From Oscarella lobularis (Eukaryota > Porifera > Homoscleromorpha > Homosclerophorida > Oscarellidae): a DNA stretch of 64,000 nt. Positions 10,772 through 21,322 of this stretch are shown piece by piece. The translations under genes and the position numbers were made by a program. Below the pieces are notes generated by a model. That model saw only the letters and a program-made list of their open reading frames with translations, did no database searches and was not told the DNA's origin. The stretch is from NCBI RefSeq assembly GCF_947507565.1, contig NC_089184.1, positions 2,852,001-2,916,000 of the forward strand. The letters are read 5' to 3'. Position 1 is the first letter of the stretch. Every line of letters begins with the position of its first letter.

Positions 10772-11250
10772 AGTGCGTACTAGATTTGACGACGAAAGGA
10801 AAAGACTTCGGTCGAGAAGACGAGCAGAACTGCAAAGAGGAATAGCCAAAGAGTGTCTCCAGCTTTCCCTCGGAACAACGGCTCAGGCTGCTAAGTCTAT
10901 AGTTGAGCAAGGCTTCATGAAGAGAAAACCGTTCTCTTCACGGAAAAGGAGTGTACTTTGCTGTCAATTCTGACATAGCTTTGAGCTACTCTCACCCCCC
11001 TGATCCACACACAGGATACAAAACGTTGCTTTTCTGTGATGTTCTGATAGGAATGTTTACCAAAGGTGTCAAGGACAGCGTTATGCCTCCTCCTATTCCA
11101 GGCTATCCTCGTCTCCCCAACTCCGACGACTACTTGTATGATTCTACTGTGGACGCTATTAGCAATCCAAAGATATACGTTAGCTGCTACAAAGGAAACC
11201 TCTACGCGTTTCCAACATATATAATTACTGTACGCAAGGTTAACTTGTAA
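10728..11250 (+). pseudogene. PARP catalytic domain (PARP14/15-like), frameshifted and lacking the first catalytic histidine
   Basis: The first frame (10728-10973) reads VIKMEKIICTKVRTRFDDER, the region before the catalytic core, then LSLGTTAQAAKSIVEQGF where active PARPs have L-F-H-G-T; the NAD-binding His is Leu here. The second frame holds GKGVYFAVNSDIALSY (donor loop and the Tyr of the H-Y-E/I triad) and continues with LYDSTVDAISNPKIYV and AFPTYIITV to 11250. The third triad position is Ile, as in mono-ADP-ribosylating PARPs. A frame change at about 10918-10940 comes with loss of several residues normally before GKG. Together these suggest an inactive remnant, or assembly indels. It follows, and overlaps, the membrane-protein gene on the same strand. 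Confidence 0.75.
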
Positions 11251-11311
11251 ATGGCATGCCTGTGGAAGTTCCTGTGCACGTGTTCTACATGACCCGTATG
11301 TTTCGTTTAGT

Positions 11312-13560
11312 ATGAAAATTGTCTTTGCTCTTTTCTCTCGTGTTTTCGGTGAACGCTTCGGCCCTCTTGAGACAAGAATGCAAGTTCAGCGTCAGCCTGA
11401 CTGATGACGACACGTATCGGCTTCGCTGGACGGTCGATAACGGAGATGGCGTCGTAAAACGTCGGGATCTAAGCGAAAACGACGGGATGGAACGGCTTCG
11501 GATTGTAGCCAGACAGAAAGATGTCATACTCGGACATTGTCACAGGTTGGGTCAAAAACGGAAAAGGTTTCTTCAGGTCACGAAGACACGCTCACACATC
11601 CCAATGCACACACACCTCGTTATTTATAGGATAGGCATTCATTGGGCCGCTTTCTTCCGCCGCTCGATTCCAAACAGATTGTCGAACTGATGGCGGCAAA
11701 CGAAGACGAGAGACGACGACGGTGCTCGAGTTCACTCGCAATCTTCGTGCTTGTGAACCGAACGACACGGACGTTCCAGTACACTAGGGCACAGGATGTT
11801 ACTCTATTTGTTATGCGCATTTTAGTTGCGTAGTCTGACACGGCGCGAGTGATCTACGCCTATCATCTCGCCGACCCGGAATCGTTAAATGGGTTAATGC
11901 AACATACCAAATCGGGTTCAAAAACGTCACTTTGCTGACGGGTATCGGTGTTACTCAACCGTTTCCGTGTGACACGCCCTCGTTTAAGCTCATGACAAAC
12001 AGGGTTTGTTATTTTTAAGGAATTCTACCTCTCATTTAAGTTTTTTCGTTGTGTTTTAGGTAGCCTTGCCGACGTCTGATACGACGTACGGGTGCACGCC
12101 GTTTCGATTGCCCGTGCTACCGGAAGGAGGCTGCCTGTTATTGGGGTACTTACATAGTTATTGATTTTTCCTAATTAACATTTATCTCTTTTTCTATTTG
12201 AGTTTGATCCCGTTATCGATAACGAGGAGATTTTTAATCATATGATTGTTTGTCGATGCGACAGCGCCGCCGAGTATCGTGATCGGCGAGCAGGGCACAT
12301 GTCTCACGCTAAACTACAACGTTCAACTTTTCGGGGCGTGGGCAATCGGCGGTCAGGTAGAGACTCTTTTGTTGATAATAGATGAGCACTAATAAGTTTT
12401 TAGATAATCCTAATTTTAATGTTATTGAGAAACTACATATAGACATTTTACATATAGACATTATAACAGATAATCATATATATATTAGGCTTGCTTGAGT
12501 ACGTACTTTCTAGTGGACCAATTGTTACACCAAAAAGAACAAACCATATCTGACCAATACCACTATATGCGAATAGCTGTTTAATTAAGTTTAAATTCAA
12601 TTAAGGTCTCCATAGCTCCAGTATATCATAGATAGTATCATTAGCAAATGCAATGCTATATTATGACATCGACTCGTTTTGTAGGGACTGATGTTTCTAG
12701 ACGGGGCTGGCATTCGGTTCAATGGAAACTGAAGCGTTCGATATGCTCTGCTCGAAATGCATTACAATAACGTCGAAGAGCGATCGGGTATTTTATTAAA
12801 TAATTAAAAAATTATTTCGTTTTGGAACTCGTTCTGTTTTTTTCTTTTAGATTACGTAGACTCGTCTGAATTGAAACTCTTTTATAGAACCACACCGTCT
12901 AGGCACGATGCAACGATTCTCAAAGCTGGTCAATACTTTCTATAGCGACAGGGTTTTTTTATCCACCTGGATTGACGAGAGCTATGGTGATGTCCTATTG
13001 CTCGCCAAAGTGCACTAAAGTGGCATCTCTTTATAGAGAACAAAATTCCTTATTAGCATCGTCTTATTTCTGCGTTTAGGGCGTTCCTTCATAAGGCTCC
13101 AGGGTGATCGCCACTCTCTTGCACTGTTTTTCAACTGTCGCTTAACTAGCCTAGGCCTTGCAAGTTGCAGAACAGCTTCAGTTCCCCAGCTGCGGTGCCT
13201 GCGATTTGCGGCATTTGCAGAATATTTTAATTAATTGGTTTCTTCAAAGGTGGTATCCTTTACAACACTGAAGAGCCAGCAACCGCCTTATGGAAACTTT
13301 GGAACGGCGATATAGAATCATCAATCGCAATCATCACACGCTTTAGAGGTATAAACAAAACAAACGACTTTGATTATTAATTTAAAAAGGCTTTGGCATC
13401 AGTATTTAGATTTGCATGTTGTTGGGACGACTTCAACCTTACGAGATCTTACAGCAGTGTACAAAACGGAGAACCAGGACATGGCACACATCACGCTTTT
13501 CTCCATGCTGGGAACAAATCTCTTGGAATCTTTGAGGATGTCGTTTTTCTGAACTGTCAT
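11312..13560 (+). pseudogene. Copper monooxygenase, MOXD1/dopamine beta-hydroxylase-like, degenerate
   Basis: Pieces appear in the correct family order in shifting frames. They are a signal peptide at 11312; the DOMON start DDDTYRLRWTVDNGDG; SDIVTGWVKNGKGFF; LEFTRNLRACEPNDTD; RVIYAYHLADPES; then, after an intron, PTSDTTYGCTPFRLP at about 12070 (start of the Cu2-monooxygenase N domain). Next come LFGAWAIGG (about 12340), YALLEMHYNN (about 12745), DSSELKLFYRT (about 12860), PPGLTRAMVMSYCSPKC (about 12965) and a C-terminal piece near 13410. The family hydroxylates substrates using two coppers and ascorbate in the secretory pathway. The HxH copper motif expected near 13280 is not visible, and frameshifts interrupt even exon 1, so I call it a pseudogene. 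A second fragment lies at 23055. Confidence 0.75.
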
Positions 13561-14203
13561 GCGCTCCCAAGACCCTCCGAGGCCAACGAGGTGAAAGAGG
13601 CCTTACCTCTATAGCAGGGGCCGATAGAGTTGGCTTCCCCACTATGGCGAGACGCGGTGGGTCACAATGGCGGTCCCCTTGGATAACATGGGTGGCGGAC
13701 TCACATCCGAGGACGCTTCACTCCCAAGGCCATCTTCGAGGCCAATCGAGGATAAAGAGGCCGCACCCCGTGCTTCGTGGGTCAACCGAGGCTCCGGGCT
13801 CAGCTCACCAGGGGGCGTGGGCGAATCGTCCCCCAGCCTAAAGACGCCGGGAGGACTTTGTTGTTATTCTTGCAGGACTTCCGGGTTATTTCCGGGTTTA
13901 TTTAAACAAAAAAATGTAATGCCGTTTGACTTTTTGTTTTGTCGCGGCCTATCTAACATCGAAGCACGCGCGCGCGTGACTGAATGCTCCCCTCCCTCTC
14001 CTCAAACTACACTCCAAAGTTCATGCACTAAGTAAAAAACTAAAAAAATTAAAATTCGGTCAAGAAATAGTTCGTGTTTCGAGAAAATTCGACGCCACTG
14101 ATAATCTTCCGAACGCTAACGCCGTCAAGCCTCCATAACACACTGCGTCTTCTCAAAAGAAAAGATTGACTGATTTTTTTTTCCTCCTGTAACTGCTGCA
14201 GTT
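13561..14203. other. GC-richer spacer with no recognised gene
   Basis: The stretch 13600-13900 is richer in G and C than its surroundings and carries overlapping ORFs (13644-13841, 13667-14035) with no family features. It ends at the assembly gap. Confidence 0.4.
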
Positions 14204-14403
14204 NNNNNNNNNNNNNNNNNNNNNNNNNNNNNNNNNNNNNNNNNNNNNNNNNNNNNNNNNNNNNNNNNNNNNNNNNNNNNNNNNNNNNNNNNNNNNNNNN
14301 NNNNNNNNNNNNNNNNNNNNNNNNNNNNNNNNNNNNNNNNNNNNNNNNNNNNNNNNNNNNNNNNNNNNNNNNNNNNNNNNNNNNNNNNNNNNNNNNNNNN
14401 NNN
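14204..14403. other. Assembly gap (200 N)
   Basis: An exact 200-base run of N, the usual placeholder for a gap of unknown size. Nothing can be said about missing genes here. Confidence 0.99.
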
Positions 14404-14454
14404 CAACGAAAAAAGCGTAGATGTCGAATAGAGCCTCTCTCTGCTTTCTTCGAT

Positions 14455-14769
14455 ATGACTCTCGGTGTGTCGAACGACTTTCTCCGTCTTCGCGTAGGCT
14501 ACAGGAGGCAGCGCGAGAGCGTAGAGCTGTGGGATCGCGCCAAGGTTGCGTTCTTCGTGAAGGCCGAACTAGAAATAGAACTCAAATCACGTGTCAAATT
14601 TACGCTTATCAATTCGCACCACTCTTCAGTTCCATGTGCGTTCAACGAAGGTGTAGAAATTTTTTTACATCAACGCACTTATGCACTGCTTATAGCCGGT
14701 AGCGGCGAGTCGTTACTTCCTATAATGCATTATCCACATCGGGAGCTGTCGAAGGCGTGTCCGTGTTAG
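14455..14769 (+). other. Unrecognised 104-codon open frame next to the gap
   Basis: An ATG-started frame of 104 codons, with charged and hydrophobic stretches (KAELEIELKSRVKFTLI) that look protein-like, but no domain I can name. It begins only about 50 bases after the gap, so it may be the 3' part of a gene whose start is lost. A frame of this length can occur by chance in this composition. Confidence 0.25.
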
Positions 14770-15069
14770 CAGTAAATAAACAAGTGTGCTCGTGCATTAG
14801 GGTTTTCTACAAGTGTTTTTCGATGTTCTTCGGGTTAGCAATTAATTAAAGTGTACAGTTTGGATCGTATAGGCATTAATTTTGAAAGTGCTTTTCTGAC
14901 CCCACTTTAAAAATAATTAATTACTCCCGCCTTCCAAATAACTTAAGAGACACCAAAGCTGCTTTCACAATAACTAACCGCTTATTGTACGTGCATTGTG
15001 GCCCCCATGCATGCAGGTGTTCTTAGAGATTAGGATCGAACGTGGGAAAGGATAAGGATAAATAATACT

Positions 15070-15260
15070 GTGAAACTTTGCGTCGCGATCCGGTTGCTGT
15101 TTACAGCGTCGACTCGGACGAGTTTCTGGATAAGAAGAGGGCAAATCTTCGATCTTCGTCGTTTAGAGTTGGTGCATTGACAAAAATAATGCCAAAGGAA
15201 AAGGAGCAAGCATATCGTTCAAGAAGTATACCGAAACTGCATGTTCTTTTAGCGTCCTGG
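15070..15260 (-). pseudogene. Inverted partial copy of the papain-family peptidase first exon
   Basis: Read on the minus strand, this matches the start of the peptidase at 15698. The shared features are GAACGATATGCTTGCTCC (containing the ATG), then a segment ending in GTAAACAGCAACC and GACGCAAAG, the same exon end as in the plus copies (15830 and 24634). The intermediate bases have drifted and the frame is broken. It faces the plus copy head to head about 430 bases away, forming an imperfect inverted repeat. Confidence 0.7.
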
Positions 15261-15430
15261 GAGTGACCGTGTTTACCACAAGCTCGGAACTGATTGAATC
15301 TTTTAGCCACACCCCAGCAAAGTGTTTGCTCACGCCCGTGCCAACAGAATAAAGCCGCCTTTTTCTTATAAAAGAATCGGTTTCGCGCCCTTGACTTAAT
15401 TAAAGACATCCTTCCTCTAACACGCCATGC

Positions 15431-15652
15431 ATGTGCACAGCGGCGCGCGCATGGGACCCTGAATGTCTTTACTGGGCGCATGCAATTGGAACAGCCAATC
15501 TTACTGATAAGTGCATGACCGAAACCAATGCTTCTGTGTTATTTGGCACGGGCGTAGGCAACTTTGCTGGGGGCGAACTTCGCTGCATGGGTTCGATTAA
15601 TAATGCACTAGGGGGTTGGATGTATCGACAAACAAGCATATACAAGAAGTAG
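15431..15652 (+). other. Short open frame between inverted peptidase exons
   Basis: A 73-codon frame (containing ASVLFGTGVGNFAGGELRC) lies in the spacer between the head-to-head peptidase first exons. It has regularly placed Cys and Gly, but I recognise no family. It may be an unrelated exon or chance. Confidence 0.2.
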
Positions 15653-15697
15653 ATTACACAGGAGCTATAAACAGTTTCGGTATTTTCCTCGAACGAT

Positions 15698-17045
15698 ATG
15701 CTTGCTCCTTTCGCTTTGGCCAATTTCTTTGTTTACAGTACGTCGCATCGTCACTTGCTCTCAGCGAAGACGATTTACCTGTTCTCATCCAGGAAATCGT
15801 CGATGCCGTCAACAGCAACCCCGACGCAAAGTCTATCAGTATTCTCTCACCCCGTACTAACCTAACGTTTTTTCATATAACTAAGATTGACTGCGAGCCT
15901 CAACAATATTTTCGAAAACATGACCATAGGCGAAGCTCGTCGCATGGCGGGTTTCCCTCCCGATGAACGCTTGCGCGCCGATCTTGCTTCAAACTACACG
16001 CGGCCTCGGCCAAATTGGGACGAGGAAAATTTCTCGGGGTTGAAACAGTATCCGCCTACCTTCTTTAATGCGCTAACAAAGTGGGGAAATGTAATCCATC
16101 CTATTCCAGTTAGAATTGAAATAAATACGAAAGAAGAATACGCCTACTATAAGCGATTTGGTTTACGAAGGGAATATAAGCGATTTGGTTTACGAAGGAA
16201 ATGTGTAGCGCGTGTTGGGCGTTTACCGCAACCGGTAGGTAAAGGGTAAGAAATTCTAACTCGAGTGTATAGCTGTTCTCAATTGCTGATCAGCTGGATA
16301 TTGCTAACAACGCGCAATTTCCAAGTCTTTCTCCTCAACAGCTCGTTTTTTGTGATACTAACCAAGCGAACTTTGGCCAATGTCAGCCGGGAAATCCACC
16401 GACGGCTTTTCAAATATATATGAAGAAAACCGGGTATTTATTTGTCGGGTTTTAATTTATGTAGTGGTTAATTAAATTTCAACAGAGTAGTAACAGAATT
16501 GTGCTATCCCTACGTGAGCGGAAATGGGGTTGCGCCCACATGCATGCCAAAACAGTCAAAGCTGCCCAAATCCCGCAAGCTCTCCTTCCCTTTTCTACAA
16601 AACTTCAGGCGATGCGCTCAACTCATTACGGTGAGATTTGGGTTGTAAGATTTTGCTTGCTCAAATCTAGTCTGCCTAAAATTAATTGCATTGTTTAGGC
16701 TAACGACGTTTTGTATGTACTGTATAATAGCGGACCAATCATTTCGGGCTTTGATCTTTACCAAGATTTTAGGTCGTACCAAAGCGGAGTTTACAGCCAT
16801 GTTAGTGGAGCTTCTCTTAACGAAAAACATGCTGTCAGAATTCTTGGGTACGAGAATTAGCTGCAAAGAATAAATAATATTTTTAAAATTGCTCTTTGCT
16901 TTTAATACACAGCTGGGGAGTAGAAAACGGCGAAGACTACTAGGTAAAAACATGGCATAACAATTTATTCGTTTAATGCGCTTTTCCTATAAGCTATGCG
17001 CAAACACGTGGGGAAGCAATTGGAGACAACTACACGGTATTTAAT
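15698..17045 (+). pseudogene. Papain-family (C1A, cathepsin B-like) cysteine peptidase, copy 1
   Basis: Exon 1 (15698-15830) carries a signal-like start and the propeptide piece EIVDAVNSNPDAK. Exon 2 starts at 15886 with SLNNIFENMTIGEARRMAGF, typical of cathepsin B-type propeptides. The active-site Cys motif MCSACWAFTAT lies just before the donor at 16235. Later exons give LSPQQLVFCDTNQ (from 16294), CYPYVSGNG (about 16510), DVLYVLYNSGPIISGF ... SGVYSHVSGASLNEKHAVRI (about 16700-16850, with the catalytic His), WGVENGEDY (about 16915) and ANTWGSNW (about 17000, the Asn motif). Lesions relative to copy 2: a 4-base insertion at about 16540, a TAG at about 16940, a 27-bp tandem duplication before the active site, and a signal/propeptide frame mismatch. 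It is probably non-functional, though splice assignments are by eye. It belongs to duplication unit I. Confidence 0.7.
16148..16200. repeat. 27-bp tandem duplication inside the peptidase copy 1
   Basis: Two adjacent units (16148-16174 and 16175-16200) contain AAGCGATTTGGTTTACGAAG; the second is one base shorter. The homologous position in copy 2 (about 24960) has a single unit, so the duplication arose after the two copies separated. Confidence 0.85.
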
Positions 17046-17479
17046 AAATTAAATATAATTTTGTCTATATCTTTGCCTAATTGCGTAAAACTGCTAATTT
17101 CAAAATCAGAAGAGGAACTAATGAGTGCGGTCTTGAAAGCAACTTCATAACAGTTATTCTCTAATTTAAACCTGTCTTATGCTTCGTTTTCCTTGTGTTT
17201 TGTCGATCAAGTCGTTTGTGTGCACTTGAAAATGACTGGTTTGTGATTTAATTAAGTCTAACTACTAATACATATTTGATAACGTAGCAGGCCGGCACCA
17301 TGCACTGTGACGTAATTTTTGGGATTCAATTTACTTTCACTTTTAGCAGCACTCACAGATTTCTATAAATTTTTACGATCTGTTAATCGCTTTGTACGAC
17401 AAAAAGCGAAGTCTGAAGACGAGTTCTAAAGCTTTCGAGATATGCAAGTAACGATCTATCGAGGGGGCCCCCACAAAGG

Positions 17480-17815
17480 GCTCGCGTGTTTATCCAGCTA
17501 TGTACCGATCAATTTACCTCTATAGCCACCTTGACGAACACTTCTCTGAATGCATTGCAAGACAATCGACATCTTCGTCGCATTTGAGCCGCAATTCGCT
17601 TCGAATCGCCGACAGAACGCCCCTATACACGTACGCCTTGACTTTTCTCGCCGCTGATACCTCAGGCCAAGATTTTTGGACAGTCACCGCCCCTTCAAAC
17701 CAATGGACACGTCATAGAGCCGCTGGAGACGAAAGTTGACGCGTGTTGCCTGCAGGGAAGCCCGGAAGTCAACTGCACCCCGGATCACTTGATAGTTGTT
17801 TGCTCAGTAAAATTA
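17480..17815 (+). other. Conserved Cys-containing open segment downstream of peptidase copy 1
   Basis: The segment from about 17670 encodes GQSPPLQTNGHVIEPLETK and then DACCLQGSPEVNCTPDHL. It aligns with 26474-26610 with mostly conservative changes and no gaps, which suggests coding constraint. It may be a terminal exon of the peptidase gene or a separate gene; I do not recognise the domain. It converges with the minus-strand hydrophobic protein gene. Confidence 0.4.
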
Positions 17816-18008
17816 TTAGTGTTGCTAAGATTTTCAAATGTCGTATTGTGACATTTAATTTCAACCTTATTATGCAGCTTCTCGACGCTGAGAGGTTAAG
17901 TAAACGATATATAAAACATATAGGTACAAACAGAGACGAAATGAGGCAGGTATTTACTAATAAAGCGAAAAACGGTTATATTCCAATGCAATTATAACTC
18001 ACAAATCA

Positions 18009-18443
18009 CTAAAAGACTCTGTAAAAAAGTCGACGTTTTCTTGGCACAGGCCTGCGTAAAATTCTATAGTATAATTTAGGAATAGTGTCAGTAAGAGCAT
18101 TTGCCGCGAAGTAGGTAAGAACTCCTGATATTCCTCTGGCAGCTGCAAAACCTACCAACTGCCCCAAAGTGAGGCTTGTGGTCAATGCCGGGATAGTGCA
18201 GAAAACAGTAGCGGTTACGGTAATGGTAGCGGATGCTAAAACAGTGACGGCCGCGAGAGCTGCCGCAGCACCTCCTATTGCGTCTCCAAAATACCCGATT
18301 CCTCTAGAAATGCGCTTGACATCTTCTGGATTCTTCTTGCCGTACTTCTTCAATGCAAATTTTGCAGCTTCTTCCATTAGTTTCCCAGTAACAAGCCCTC
18401 TTATTGATCCGCTAATAATTGCGCTTTTGAAACCATTTGCCAT
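18009..18443 (-). CDS. Small hydrophobic Gly/Ala-rich membrane protein, copy 1 (144 residues)
   Basis: A 144-residue frame starts at the ATG at 18443. The N-terminal half is charged (EEAAKFALKKYGKKNPEDVK). It is followed by a strongly hydrophobic Ala/Val/Thr segment (AAALAAVTVLASATITVTAT), a second segment SLTLGQLVGFAAARGISGV, then TYFAANALTD and a basic tail (RRPVPRKRR). The second segment is nearly identical in the paralog at 26877-27275, whose N-terminal part is unrelated in sequence. The Gly-rich membrane segment is faintly reminiscent of the IFI6/ISG12 small hydrophobic family, but I do not claim it. Open frame and paralog conservation support a real gene. Exons upstream near 18480-18700 are possible. 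Confidence 0.55.
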   Translation of the reverse strand: MANGFKSAIISGSIRGLVTGKLMEEAAKFALKKYGKKNPEDVKRISRGIGYFGDAIGGAAAALAAVTVLASATITVTATVFCTIPALTTSLTLGQLVGFAAARGISGVLTYFAANALTDTIPKLYYRILRRPVPRKRRLFYRVF

Positions 18444-19559
18444 ATCACTTGACCACAGAATTGTTTCACCAAATCTGTCATGCTATCAGAGAACCAGTTA
18501 GCTGCCGTTTTCGGACATGAATCTGCTGATATTTTGGGTGCCCCAGAAAGAGCTTTAGAATCCGAATTCCAAGCGACTTCGCCTAAACATCTTTTGGCGG
18601 TATCTAGACAAGGAACTGTAGCGCATGAGGGCGGCACGTCGAAACTCGTCATGCATCGAATAGTTGACAGAGATGACAGAGCTCGACAAGGTTGGTGCTC
18701 ATTTTGCTCCTGGTAATTCTTTGGTAAAATTTTTACTCGAAATTCCTTTGCTGAAGTTCTCCATCGTAACGACATTTTTACCTGCATGGTATTTTGCTTG
18801 CTAACTGTTAGTGAGCTTCGCTTCTTGCTACAACGATACGCTTCATTTTAAATTTTGATTTCTCGGTCACCGCGGCGACTTGGTGGTTGGAGTTCAAAAG
18901 TGAACGGTTTTTTGAATGAGTCTTTAGAAAATTTGTTTGAAGCTTTGAGAATTTACCAGGAAATGACCCCGGATTCTCACGAAGATACTGGAATGTGTGA
19001 GTCGTTGCCGTTTATGATGACTTCGTCCGTGCACTTTTCTTTTTGCAGTGCGTTTTGAAATAAGCAGGTTCATGTCTCAGAAAGATCGTCTTTCCCAAGC
19101 GTACAAAATCTCACTTGAAGGTCTTTCAATCGTAAGGTCCGCTTGTCCCGACTGAGCATCCTGTAGTTGCAAAAGGTAAGAGGACCGTCATTTAAATTTT
19201 GAAAGTTGACTTTTTCTTTAGCGCTCTTCTATCACGGGCGAACGCTTTACTCTTTACACAGATATAAAACATGTATCCCTTTGTAGGCGTTACCGTTCCT
19301 CATACTACGCGAGGCCATATCAGCAGTCAATATGCATGATGCATTTTGAACGCTGGGAATGAGAACTTCCAGAAGAAGAGGGAAAGCTATTACTAAGACC
19401 TCTACCCGGACGAAGCCCTGCTATAGTGTTGACTGTTATACCATAGTTTATACCAACTCCTGATTAGGGAACTTGGGACTCAGTGAATTCCCGGACATAC
19501 CCACATTTGACCTGCCTGTCAGCACGAATAATTTTATTATCCGGGCTGTCAGTGCCCGA

Positions 19560-20250
19560 AGCTCAGCACGGGACTCTACGTCGTTGCAACGCTCGCGTCC
19601 TCCTTGGGTTGCTGTATCAATCAACTGTGGTGCGCAACGGCCAATCGCGCGAGAATTATCAAACGCTTCGAGATCCTATGCCACATATAAGCTCAGGCTC
19701 GACCTATACACTGTACGTCGATTTTGTCGATTTTGTTCAACTTTTCCCTGCATGCCCTTGTAATCGTTTTCGTGGCGCACAGCCGCAGCGTCAATATGAG
19801 GAGTCGAACGCTGAACCGAAAGTGACGTCACTTAGATAGACCTTTGCCGTAACGCCAACGACGGCGGTATTAGTGAAACTGGTCGCGTTTTCATCCCCTA
19901 ACGGATCGCCAACGGTTCGTTAATTATGACAAGGCACGTCACCATCCATCCGCAATGCCACCATTTCTCCCTTCACGTACTTTTTGGCGTAGATGGCTTC
20001 AGGAGAAAAGAACTTGCACAACCACTTTCGGTGGAGTGTATAGGAACTAATTCGTCAAGTGGAAAGATTTCTTCGAAAGTCGAGACAATCCTTCAGTAGA
20101 CATAGTTCTAGTGAGAGCTACCAGTGAGGGCCGCGAAGAGGTAGCTAAGCTAATCATCTCTCTTTCCCACACGTCTCTCAACCCGGACGAGATTCCTTCA
20201 ACGAGCGTCTGCGCGGGAAAATTTAAAATTTCCAACGAGAGTCACTATTT
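19560..20250 (+). pseudogene. FBXO22-like F-box gene, copy 2, heavily decayed
   Basis: From about 19585 the sequence matches 6895-7170 base for base over long runs (for example TGTGGTGCGCAACGGCCAAT). Here the F-box segment CINQLWCATANRARIIKRF stays in frame with the next part (EILCHI), unlike copy 1. Later it shifts between frames carrying VIVFVAHSRSV and AEPKVTSL and meets a stop at about 19838. A further open stretch at 20060-20250 (contains VDIVLVRATSEGREEVAKLI) may be a 3' exon of this gene. This is the first element of duplication unit II. Confidence 0.6.
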
Positions 20251-20728
20251 GTAAGAGGGGAGATTCATATACAGTATGGTTTGGAAGAAAAATGTTGAAA
20301 TTGACTTCTGGGATATTTTCTTCGAAAGATTCATTTTTAGGATTATAACGACGCGGCTTAGGTGGTTGGTCTAAACCCGAGTCAGCGCGACGTAGCGAGG
20401 TAAATCCTATATAAGCGTGGGTCTTCGTCTTATGGCACGCTCGAGATTCACAATCACGTGTCATTTCGTCAAACGCTATCGGATGATATTTGCGCCTTGG
20501 GTTCGTTCAAGCACAGAGATATTTTAGTATGAAGCGACGCAGCGTAAGTTTTTGTGTGGCTTCCGTCTCTAAACCGATTTTTCACGTAGGCGAAAAAGAG
20601 CAAATGAGAGCAAATGCATAAGCGATTTATTTTTACTTCAGCACACAGACGACAAAAGAACATGAATTCGTAGAGACGTCCAGTAGACAATAGCAGCGCT
20701 CGACATAATTCGTGTGCCGCTAGATTTT

Positions 20729-21235
20729 TTAGCCGCCGATGTACTTGGCACTTTTGACACTGTCGTTGGGAAGTTTCATATCACCAGGTCCAGGGTAATC
20801 ACCTGGTGTCAAGACCGAATTCGCTCCGGAAAAGCCGGTGTTCATGTAGAGTTGCCACGCTCCGACAGTTCCAACAATAGCCGAGCTGTACTTGACGTCT
20901 GCCGGAAGAGCAGCGCTAGATTGAGACAGCTCTTCTTTCCTTCCCCCGTAGTAATAGTGCTCGAACAAATCAAGGACGACGACCGAACCAGGAATTCTTC
21001 GAACAGAGTGGAATTTGAACTCCACCTGACCCATGGTTTTATCGAGAACGCGAATATTGCTTGCATTGCCTCCAGCGATGTCGTTGTTGTAGTTTTCGTT
21101 GGAGAAGAGGACCCATCTGTCGGGTCCAGTGGCGTAAGCCGCAGTTGCGGAAAAAGAACCATTGAGACCGTCTTCGTCTTTTGTGACGTCCATGGAGCCT
21201 CCTCCAGACATTGTGCATGAAAGTGCGCTTGCCAT
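20729..21235 (-). CDS. Beta/gamma-crystallin-fold protein, intronless, 168 residues
   Basis: The start is the ATG at 21235. The protein lacks a signal peptide and shows crystallin Greek-key features: an aromatic-rich strand (RWVLFSNENYNN), then a motif with HYYYGGRKEEL, and in the C-terminal half WQLYMNTGFSG followed by YPGPGDMKLPNDSVKSAKYI, the typical 'G-Y...S-h+S' ending. It resembles the two-exon gene at 57931 in length and layout (FYDNYYGGPR, then WEVY...GDYP...PNDTIRSVK). Such proteins are small, stable, sometimes calcium-binding, and found across animals. The frame is intact. It has no counterpart in unit I, so it was either inserted into unit II or lost from unit I. Confidence 0.85.
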   Translation of the reverse strand: MASALSCTMSGGGSMDVTKDEDGLNGSFSATAAYATGPDRWVLFSNENYNNDIAGGNASNIRVLDKTMGQVEFKFHSVRRIPGSVVVLDLFEHYYYGGRKEELSQSSAALPADVKYSSAIVGTVGAWQLYMNTGFSGANSVLTPGDYPGPGDMKLPNDSVKSAKYIGG

Positions 21236-21312
21236 TTATGATTTCGAGAGATGCAGTAGGATTTGCTTTACTTCAGTATAGAAGCTTGTGCTGAGGACTG
21301 GTGCTTTGGGTC

Positions 21313-21322
21313 TCTTATATTT
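21313..21322 (-). promoter_or_regulatory. TATA box of the minus-strand beta/gamma-crystallin gene
   Basis: The minus strand reads AAATATAAGAG about 80 bases upstream of the ATG at 21235, a good TATA match. The implied transcription start is near 21290. Confidence 0.5.

Noticed and set aside
13644-14035. Overlapping ORFs in the GC-rich stretch as a gene
   Set aside because: Composition alone lengthens ORFs in several frames here; no conserved motif.
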